Positions 56,320-64,000 of a stretch of DNA of 64,000 nt are shown piece after piece. The position numbers and the translations under genes were made by a program. How positions within the stretch are numbered: position 1 is the stretch's first letter; every line of letters begins with the position of its first letter. The notes beneath the pieces are model-generated. The model was given only the letters and a program-made list of their open reading frames with translations. It was not told the origin of the DNA and ran no database searches. Source of the stretch: Lamellibrachia satsuma (lineage: Eukaryota; Annelida; Polychaeta; Sabellida; Siboglinidae); NCBI GenBank assembly GCA_033239005.1, contig BSQZ01000004.1:15830507-15894506 (forward strand), given 5' to 3'.

Positions 56320-57945
56320 CCATGAACTGGGCACATTTGGCTGATTCACTAACTTTGGTATACTTGTTTGACCTTTTGCTTCTATAAAGAAGATCCATGG
56401 CTTTCCAGAAAAGAGAAGGCACGTCTTTATCTCTAAAACTATATAATTGAAACAGGGACAAAGTTAAGGTGGAAATTGGTCTTAACCCAACAAATGCATT
56501 TGACATGTTGTTAGATAGCACCCTGTCCAGCAGAACCATATTGATATATGTCCCAAGTTACTGTGTTCAGTTATTGCAACAAATGGTATTTCTTTACATT
56601 TGTTTGGCTTTGTTAATAATTACATGGTTTCCTGAAATCCATTTCCAGGAGAACATCACACGCTGATGTGTTGTAGTTCTTTTTGGAGTTCTGGTAGTGG
56701 ATGACCATAGGATGCATGGTTACTTGGTTTTGGTCATAATGGATGGCCCCACCCTCATCTTGATATGCACAACTGTAGTTTTCAGCATAGCCGATCTGTT
56801 TAGTGCATTCTACCAAAGGAACCAGTTCAGATCGTAGTTTGCGGATTTTAACGTACTGCGTCGTGACCCTGTAACTCTTCTGCTCATTCATAAAGCCAGT
56901 TTTGAAATTTTATTTTGAATCAATACATGTCAGGAGTTTCACCTTCTGTATGATTCGCTCACCGTATTGCACATTTGTACGTTTCCAACTGGTGAACTTC
57001 ACATTTGCGTTTGTGATGCTGTCAAGTCGCTGCAGTATTTTGTCTTCTCACATATTTAGCATTGCATCACATGATTTGGAATGCAATGTTTGCATGGCTT
57101 TGGCATAGGTACTGCCTCCGCCATGTCCATTCGACAGTCTTGATGCTCTTGGGACGTTTTCTGTAGAAAGAGGTCTTCGAAATGGTGGCTCTGGGGAACT
57201 CTAAACAGAACTTGGATTACAAGTTTCTCATAATATCTGTGAGACCAAAGCGTGTCTCGCCCCACACTTGATCATTCTTCCCAGGCAGCTCATTGCTTTT
57301 GTCTCCTCTTTGAATATACTCGACCACTTGAAGACTCCGTCTCCTCTCAGCTAACTTTCGGGCAGTGGAATGTTGTTTCTGCCTTCTAGAGAAGATCCTG
57401 CAAAGATGTATACAAGTTTTCTTTGAAATTTGTGTTGCCACACCAAGTAGGACATTTCCTTTCCTTTCCTTGAAGAGCTGTCGTTTGAGTGGTTGTGTAA
57501 TATGTCAAATGGTTGTCGTGTATGGGTTAAGATGTTTGATGAAGCCTGGCCGTGGTGCCACTCCTTCAGACTGCAAGATTGCCTGTATCACTTTGACTGG
57601 GGTGAGCGTTGTGGCATCACATGATTGCTCTACTGAACCATTATCTGGTATCTTTTTTTTAAAAACAAATCCAGTGCTTTCCTTGTGTCTGTTTTCTGCA
57701 GCCTTCTTTAGTGTTTCTCGGTCACAATGTATCTGCTGCTTTGCTCTATTGCTTTGTTCATTTGCCGTAGCACTCAAGTTCCTCTGGGGTACGATCAGCT
57801 ACTTTCTTTTCATATTTGGCTGTTCTTGCAACTTTTTAAGGTACTCAGGATCTCTCAGCTTCTGCTTCTCCCTCCATCTCTTGCATGCTGCAGCTGCCTT
57901 CACCTTCTGCCCTGCTGTTTTGTGTTCATACTGCTGATGTTATGA
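56320..57945 (-). pseudogene. Uncharacterised conserved (mobile-element-associated?) protein, decayed
   Basis: Minus-strand fragments occur in several frames. A basic N-terminal box (KAAAACKRWREKQKLRDPEY, near 57890) is followed by a charged stretch to about 57505. Next comes RRRSLQVVEYIQRGDKSNEL then PGKNDQVWGET (near 57320), ISKTSFYRKRPKSIK (57180), a YLCQSHANI block (57110), VTTQYVKIRKLRSELV (56850) and YAENYSCAYQDEGGAIHYDQ then VTMHPMVIHY (56710-56800). At 56530-56330 there is a further open stretch ([20 protein letters not shown]). The order basic box, RDD-PGKKD-like block, RPK block, C/H block and ENYS-QDE block resembles an uncharacterised protein family found in many aquatic animals. 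I know no function for it. The position expected to be Asp before AENYS is not Asp here. Confidence 0.5.
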
Positions 57946-58315
57946 TTTTATGAAGAAAAATATATAAAGTTACCATTTAATAATCATGATCAATATTTGA
58001 GGTAACAAAATAAACTATAATGATTCAAAATGACCTGATACAAAGTCACAATAATATGTAATAAATTAAAACCAATCCCATATTAATCAGTTCTTGAAAA
58101 CGTGAATGATGGCCATTTTACAGCATCATACAATAACCCTACAAAAACCTCTCAACCTTCTATTGAGTATGTATGGCTGCACTGCAGAGTATTTGAAAAC
58201 AGAACATGATTAACAAGAGGCACATTTAAAACAAAGCTTAGTTTAGAACCATCAACTGAAAACTCTGATTTATCCTTAATCATACGTACCTTCCGTACGT
58301 ACGTACATACATATA
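57946..58315. other. Spacer, no gene
   Basis: AT-rich. A short cgtacgtacgtacatacat run lies at 58296-58312. Confidence 0.4.
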
Positions 58316-60125
58316 TAATAATAATAATAATTAACTTCTATGGCGCCTATATCCTCAGCTCAGAGGCGCAACAAAACAAAATCAGTAAGCATAATCGTGA
58401 ACAGGGACGCGCAAAAGGCAGTATCAAAACGAGGGACAACCGAACATTTATGGTGGAAATGCAATTTGGAATAGATGTCTTGAGTTTTTTTTTCGGAAAA
58501 TAGCAATAGTTTCAGATGTTTTCAAAGTGATAGGGAGTTCATTCCAGACCTTGGCGCAGCGACAGAGAAAACACGTTTGCCCAAGTTAAGTTTTGTTTTA
58601 GGTACAATAAGTTGTGAAATTGATGATCTTAGCTGCCTAGGGATATTTGAAAGACGCAGGAGACTAGCCAAGTAGGGTGGTTGTTGTGTAGATAGAGCAC
58701 GATATTTAAGAGTGGACAGCTTAAAATTAATTCGATAAAAAATTGGAAGCCAGTGTAACTGTATAAGTAGTGGTAGTGACGGTGAAAACCGAGGCGCCCT
58801 GAGAACCACACGTGCCAGACAATTTTGTACTCGTTGGAGTTTAGCCAAGTCTCTTTTAGCAATGTTATTTAGTAGTGAATTACAATAGTCAAGGCGGCTA
58901 CTAATTAATGCAGTTGATATTGTTTTAGTAGTAGACTTAGATATGTGACGCCGAATTCGACGGAGATCACGAATATGATAGAAACAGGATTTACATACTT
59001 GAGAAATATGCTGGTGAAAGTTGAAGTCACTGTCAAAGATAACACCTAGATTGCGAACAGTATCTGATGGGAATGTATCACTGCCAAGCAGTTTAACTGG
59101 AAAATAGTTGATGACTCTATTTCGTTGTTGTTTAGTGCCAATAATAATAAGGTAAGTTTTTTCTGGATGAAGCTTTAGCTTACTTGATTCCACCCGAAAC
59201 AAGATATCAGTAAGACAATCACTTAAAGACGAAAGAGATTCTTGTGCATTTGATTGTGAAAGTGATATGTAAACCTGTGTGAAGGTGATGACTGAGATTA
59301 TGATTAGCAATGACTTGGCTGAGCGATGTAGTATATAAGCTGAACAGAACAGGGCCAAGGACGGATCCTTACGGCACTCCAAATGGAATATGTTGTGGGC
59401 AAGATAATGTGCCAGATATGTTAATACTTTGATATCTGTCTGAAAAATATGATTTGAACCACCGAAGAGCTGGGCCAGTAATTCCAAAATAACTATGGAG
59501 GCGTTGTAAAAGGATTAAATGATCAATTGTATCGAAAGCAGCTGATATATCAAGTAAAGTGAGTGCTGTGACTTTGCCATTGTCCATGTTATTAACTATA
59601 TCATTGTGTATCTTGAGAAGAGCTGTTTCGGTAGAGTAGAATCGTTTATATGCAGACTGTAGATCATTTGATAAGTGATGGTTGTAAATATGTTCACGAA
59701 GGCGACTAGCAACCACTTTTTTATATTTTTTTACATAAAACTGAGATTAGAGATAGGACGATAATTCTTTAGGTCATTTTTGCACAAAGTTTGTTTTTTA
59801 ATAAGAGGATTTACAAGAGCTTGTTTGAAATCCTGTGGAACAACTCCACTCTGCATTGAAAGGTTTATGATAGTAGTAATGGGAAAGATGAGTTGATCGA
59901 TACAGCTTTTTAGTGTTGGAAATGGGTCAAGATCACACGATTTGTTAGGATATTTTTAAATAATAATGAGAACTTCATTAGTAGTTGCAGGTGTGAAACT
60001 CGGTAGTGTTTTTTTCAGAAAGTGGTGGTTCAGGGAAATCATAGTCATTATCATTAATGAAAAAAATTGATCGAATACAAGCAATCTTATCTGTAAAGTA
60101 TTTTGAAAAAGAACTAGATTTAACA
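58316..60125 (-). mobile_element. L2-like LINE, 5' truncated
   Basis: The 3' end is marked by (TAA)n at 58316-58331 followed by a UTR. ORF2 occupies 59716-58522. Its 5' side is decayed from 59740 to 60125 and abuts the 3' end of the next CR1. Confidence 0.8.
58522..59716 (-). pseudogene. L2-like ORF2, reverse-transcriptase part
   Basis: 59716-59369 is open with HHLSNDLQSAYKRFYSTETA, motif A LLDISAAFDTIDHL and SYFSDRYQSINISG, up to PFGVP just before PQGS. A frameshift near 59370 leads to the second frame (59487-58522). That frame lacks a clean FADD box but resumes with QVYISLSQSNAQESL, KLHPEKTYLIIIG, NLGVIFDSDFNFHQHISQVC, LISSRLDYCNSLLNNI, LQRVQNCLARVV and QLHWLPIFYRINFK to its natural end. 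The YADD region around 59290-59350 is scrambled by indels. Inactive. Confidence 0.85.
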
Positions 60126-60216
60126 AGATCTAACAAGATTTGCCATCCAAGCCAAAGGCCCAGATGGCAAGTGGACAAGGAAGCCATTGGCTTATCGAGA
60201 GTCCAACAATGTTCAC

Positions 60217-62836
60217 CTACTTATAACCCGCCCTTCTGATATATGTGTCAACCTTGTTTTTAAACATATTCACGCTGCTAGCAGTTACACAATCTGTAGA
60301 CAGTTTGTTCCATTCATTTACTGTCCTCTGTGAGAACGAGTGCTTCCTGATGTCCAATCTACATTGATCCTTTACTAATTTTACCTCATGTCCTCTAGTT
60401 CTGCTATCCTTCTTGAGTGAGAAAAACATATTTCTATCAATATTTTCATACCCATTCAATATCTTAAAAACTTCAATCTGATCTCCTCTTAACCTCCTTG
60501 TCTCTAGAGTTGTTAAACCACATTCTTTCAGGCGTTCTTCATAACTAAGGTCTCTAAGTTCTGGAATCATTTTAGTTGCTCTCCTTTGTATGCGTTCAAG
60601 CGTATCTATATCCTTCTTACGATATGGTCTCCATGCTTGTATACAGTATTCTAAATGAGGTCTAACTATTGCTTTATAAAGAGGTATAATTAACTTTTTT
60701 CCCTTGTATGTTATGTTTCTTCTAATCAATCCAAGAATTTGATTACCCTTTGAAGCTGCAATACCACACTGCTCTGAAACTTTCATATCAGCGCTTATTG
60801 TAACTCCTAAGTCCTTTTCTTTACAGTAGTACCAAGAACAGTAGCTCCCATTTTATAGTTTACATTCAAGTTCCCATGTCCTGTATGTAGGCATTTACAT
60901 TTCCCAAAATTGAACAGCATCTGCCATTTCTCAGACCATTTCACTAATCTGTCTAGATCGTTTTGTAAATGTTGTTTATCACCATCAGTATTAACCTTTC
61001 TAAACAGTTTTGTGTCGTCCGCAAATTTCAGTACGTTACTTGTTATACTGTCGTCCAAGTCATTGATATAAATTAAGAATAATATAGGTCCTAATACTGA
61101 TCCTTGAGGTACCCCACTCAAAACCGATTTCCAATTTGAAACTTCGCCATCTACTACAACTCGTTGTCTTCTGTCAGTCAGCCATTGTTCTATCCAGTCA
61201 GTTATGCTATCCCCGATACCATGGGCTTTTAATTTAAGTAGCAATCTTTGATGTGGCACTTTGTCAAAAGCTTTCTGAAAATCTAAGTAGATAATATCTA
61301 CTGGCGATCCTCGTCTATCCACTTAGTGATTTCTTCCAAAAACATAACACATTTGTTAAGCATGACCTCGCTTTAAGGAATCCATGTTGAGATGAATTTA
61401 ATAATTTATGCTTAACGAGGAAGTCCACCATATGGTCTTTAATTAACCTTTCTAATAATTTACAAATCACTGACGTTAAACTCACTGGTCTGTAATTCTC
61501 TGACTTATTTCTCGAACCCTTTTTAAATAATGGTATGATGTTTGCTTCTTTCCATTCAAACGGAACAACTCCCTCTTTTAATGACAAGTTGAATACTCTT
61601 GCAAGTGGTATACTGATTTGATCTACTGTTTCCATTAGTAATTTTGGAGGAATCCCATCCACTCCTGGTGATTTGTTATCCTTCATTGCCTTTATTTTCC
61701 TAGCTACCAATTCTGGAGTTACAACTAACGGTCCTAAATAGTCAGATTTAGTCCCTGAAATTTAGCATCAGCAACTGGTAATGAACTAATATCTTCTTTT
61801 TGTAAACACTGAACTGAAGTAACCATTTAGGTCTTCCGCCATTAAAAACCCCTGTGATATTATATTTCCAGCACTGTCTTCTAGAGGTCCAACCTTGTCT
61901 TGTACGTTTTGTTTACTCCTGACATATGCATAAAAACTCTTGCTGTCAGTTTTTATGTTACATGCCAGTTTTTGCTCATAGCTTCTTTTAGATTGTCTGA
62001 TTTCAGTTGTAGCTGCATTAAGTGCCTCTTTGTATTTTGCATAGTCTTCTTCCTTTCTGGTACGCCTATAAACCCTCCACATAGTTTGTTTTAGCATTAT
62101 TTTTCTAATTGCCTCTTTTGACACGTGTTTCTTTCTACACCGTTTTCCTTGTTTTCGGAAGGGAACAAATTTATCAATGATACTCTCAATTTCATATTTT
62201 AGAATATTCCAACATTCAATTGCAGTCTTATTCATCAGCATGTTATTCCAATCTAGCTGTGCTAAGTATTTTCTCATATCTTTGTAGTTACCTTTGTGGA
62301 AGTTTCTCTTGTACGTTTTCTTATTTTTACTTTCTGATTTTACATTGATGTCAAAATGTATTTGATTATGGTCACTATTACCCAATGGTTCAAATATTTT
62401 TACATTGTCCACTAATTCTTTTTGTGATGACAAAACTATATCTAATACATTTTCTCCCCTGGTTGGTTCTAGTACGTGCTGAGTAAGAAAGCTATCCTGG
62501 ATTAAACATAGAAATTGTTGATCATCAATCTCCCCCGCCCCTTCTTCCTATTCGATCTTTCCTAAACATTACGTATCCTGTCAGTCCTAATTCAGCATCT
62601 GTTATATCTATGTTGGCCCATGATTCAGTTATACCAATTATGTGAGGGTCAATATCTTCTACCATAATGTTTAATTCGTTTTTCTTATTTACTATGCTCC
62701 TTGCATTTAAACATACGCATCTATAACCTTTTTCAGAGATGTTTTTCGGATGATTTGATATTGGTTTATCTGTGCTAGTGGTCTCTTGTTCTGCTTGAGA
62801 CACCTCTAGGTAACCCCCCTGCACTTCTAGTTTAAA
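60217..62836 (-). pseudogene. CR1 ORF2 (element B3), several frameshifts and an endonuclease deletion
   Basis: From the slippery site at 62836 the -1 frame is open through VSQAEQETT, CLNARSIVNK and GITESWAN, to RRGGG at 62525. A deletion of about 260 bp relative to the copy at 40641 (its 42968-43230) removes the GDFNHGHIQW part. It resumes at 62433 with the GNSDHNQIHF motif that the other copy lacks. The reverse transcriptase follows in pieces 61710-61315, 61322-60807 and 60786-60217, with motif A YLDFQKAFDK, PQGSVLGPILFLIYIND (no TA expansion) and motif C FADDTK intact. Confidence 0.9.
62827..62836 (-). promoter_or_regulatory. Candidate -1 frameshift site, CR1 copy B3
   Basis: The minus strand reads T TTA AAC TAG at the ORF1 end. 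A slip gives TTT AAA CTA GAA and an open frame through EVQGGYLEVSQ into the endonuclease, the clearest uninterrupted example in this subfamily. Confidence 0.6.
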
Positions 62837-64000
62837 GAATGTTTACTTCCAAAAATATTTGTCATTGTACCCAAGTCGCTATCTACTGCTGCTGAAAGTT
62901 TGTCCGCGAATACTGCCGCCCCCTTTCCACTTAAATGAAGCCCATCCTTCATGTACATATCACCCCTCCCAACAAAACTTTCCCATAAATCCACAAATCC
63001 AACTTCCTCTTCCCTACACAGCCTCTGGACTAACATGTTAATTGCCATCCCCCGACAATTTCGATATTTATGACCCTCCTGCCCATCACAGGTAAAATCC
63101 CTGACAGTATTACCTGCTCAACCCGCGTCTGTTTTAGTGTTCTGACCAACTGCCTATATTTCCTAACTATGGCAGTTGTACCCTCCTCTCTACGTTATTT
63201 GTCCCTACATGTACTAAAACAGATCCACCCTTACCCGAGCCTACGATGTTTTTTACCCTCTCAGTTATCGCCTCTATTTTGGCTCCAGGCAAGCAGACCA
63301 CCACATCATCTCCCTTGTTTAAGACTCTGTCGGTCTTCCTAACTATCGAATCCCCCACAAACACCCTCGCTCTCTTCCTCACCCCTCTATCACTGCTGCA
63401 GAATAACTCTTCCTTTCGATCCCCTCCATCACATTCTGTCCTGACCCCTTCCCTTCCGTCTCCCCACTCCCTTCTCCTTCCCTCCTGTCTCCCCTACTCC
63501 CCCTCCTTCACTCCGGTTGTTTTCCCTCCCGTCTCCCCCACTCCCTTCTCCTTCCCTCCTGTCTCCGCTACTCCCCTCTCCTTCACCCCGGTTGTCTTCC
63601 CTCCCGTCTCCCCCACTCCCTTCTCCTTCCCTCCTGTCTCCCCTACTCCCCTCTCCTTCACCCCGGTTGTCTTCCCTCCCGTTCCTTTCCTTCCCGTCTC
63701 CTTACGTCCTGTCTCCCTATGACCTGTCACCTTCCCTCCTCTCAGCTTCCTCCCAGGCTGAGGTGAGCTCTCCCTAGCATCTCTTGTGTCTTTCCCCACT
63801 TTATCGTCTACTGTTCCCTCACCGGAACTACTGGCACAACTCCCTGATCCCTTCCCACCATTGCCACAACGAGCAGTCTCAGCTCTTTCAACTCCACCTC
63901 TATTTCCTTCATCCTTGCGCATCCCCTACACTCAAAATTAAAACTATCTGCCTGGACCTCAGCCCAGGACTTTTCGCACCCAGACTTGACGAAATCTACC
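62827..64000 (-). pseudogene. CR1 ORF1 (element B3), partial
   Basis: The finger is entered at VDFVKSGCEKSWAEVQADSF (63999-63940), and the first CxxC lies beyond the window. The linker is longer than in the other copies: GVGETGGKEK / TTGVKERG modules are repeated about three times at 63500-63680. The SGNH domain is split by single-base indels (63382-63167, then 63048-62827). GDSIVRKTD, LVHVGTNN and DGLHLSGKG are all readable. It ends T-TTA-AAC-TAG at 62836-62827. Confidence 0.85.

Larger units (their letters stand above)
60126..64000 (-). mobile_element. CR1 element B3, runs off the window
   Basis: A minus-strand CR1 of the same subfamily as 40641-45475. The 3' end with ATCTTGTTAA-type repeats is at 60126. 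The ORF1 N-terminus is cut by the window end. It has more single-base indels than the copy at 40641, so it is somewhat older or less well assembled. Confidence 0.9.

Noticed and set aside
57365..57937. 190-codon plus-strand open frame
   Set aside because: The conserved blocks (RWREKQK box, PGKNDQV and others) lie on the minus strand. The plus frame is cysteine/leucine-rich antisense noise.
63246..63777. Plus-strand Pro/Ser-rich open frames (PSPSLLSPL repeats)
   Set aside because: Antisense of the GETGGK/GVKERG linker of CR1 ORF1.

Overview
This looks like repeat-saturated genomic DNA from an animal, probably an aquatic invertebrate or basal chordate. The phylum cannot be fixed from the sequence. 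Grounds: spliced exons with GT/AG borders, many non-LTR retrotransposons of CR1, L2-like and other APE classes, pogo, hAT and TTAA-target DNA transposons, large minisatellites, and long (TA)n/(TG)n tracts. No prokaryotic gene, rRNA, tRNA or CRISPR array was recognised.

The only host gene I can support is on the + strand between about 2.1 and 11.4 kb. Exons at 2101-2256, 4580-4693, 7262-7427, 9986-10027 and 11343-11384 join in frame. The first carries an RNxxxH motif like HEPN domains and the later ones encode coiled coil. The last two are 42-nt phase 1-1 exons, each coding exactly two heptads. A third copy at 29014-29055 lies in a segmental duplication.

Layout. 0-7.4 kb: host exons among CR1/LINE relics and a TTAA-flanked transposon. 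7.6-13.96 kb: 34-bp minisatellite, hAT relic, duplicated exon/intron units, pogo/Tigger relic. 14-16.1 kb: 47-bp minisatellite with an inverted palindromic insert. 16.1-18.6 kb: two CR1 3' ends head to tail. 19-23.75 kb: two other LINE relics and a decayed CR1. 23.75-36.55 kb: second and third partial copies of the 7.6-12.1 kb segment, interrupted by a 3.4-kb LINE (25366-28758), a near-intact full-length CR1 (30231-35094) and a hAT-like element (35380-36230). 36.57-53.55 kb: a 60-bp minisatellite with higher-order structure, interrupted by two related hAT MITEs, a full-length CR1 on the minus strand (40641-45475) and a LINE fragment. 53.57-56.3 kb: simple repeats and tandemly duplicated units. 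56.3-60.1 kb: a decayed uncharacterised protein and an L2-like LINE. 60.1-64 kb: a third long CR1 on the minus strand, running off the window.

The most notable signal is in the CR1 elements. In all three copies where the ORF1/ORF2 junction is visible, ORF1 ends in T TTA AAC TAG, a textbook -1 ribosomal frameshift heptamer abutting the stop. ORF2 lies in the -1 frame, and its first in-frame ATG falls after endonuclease motif I. This suggests that ORF2 is made as a frameshift fusion to the zinc-finger/SGNH-hydrolase ORF1 protein.
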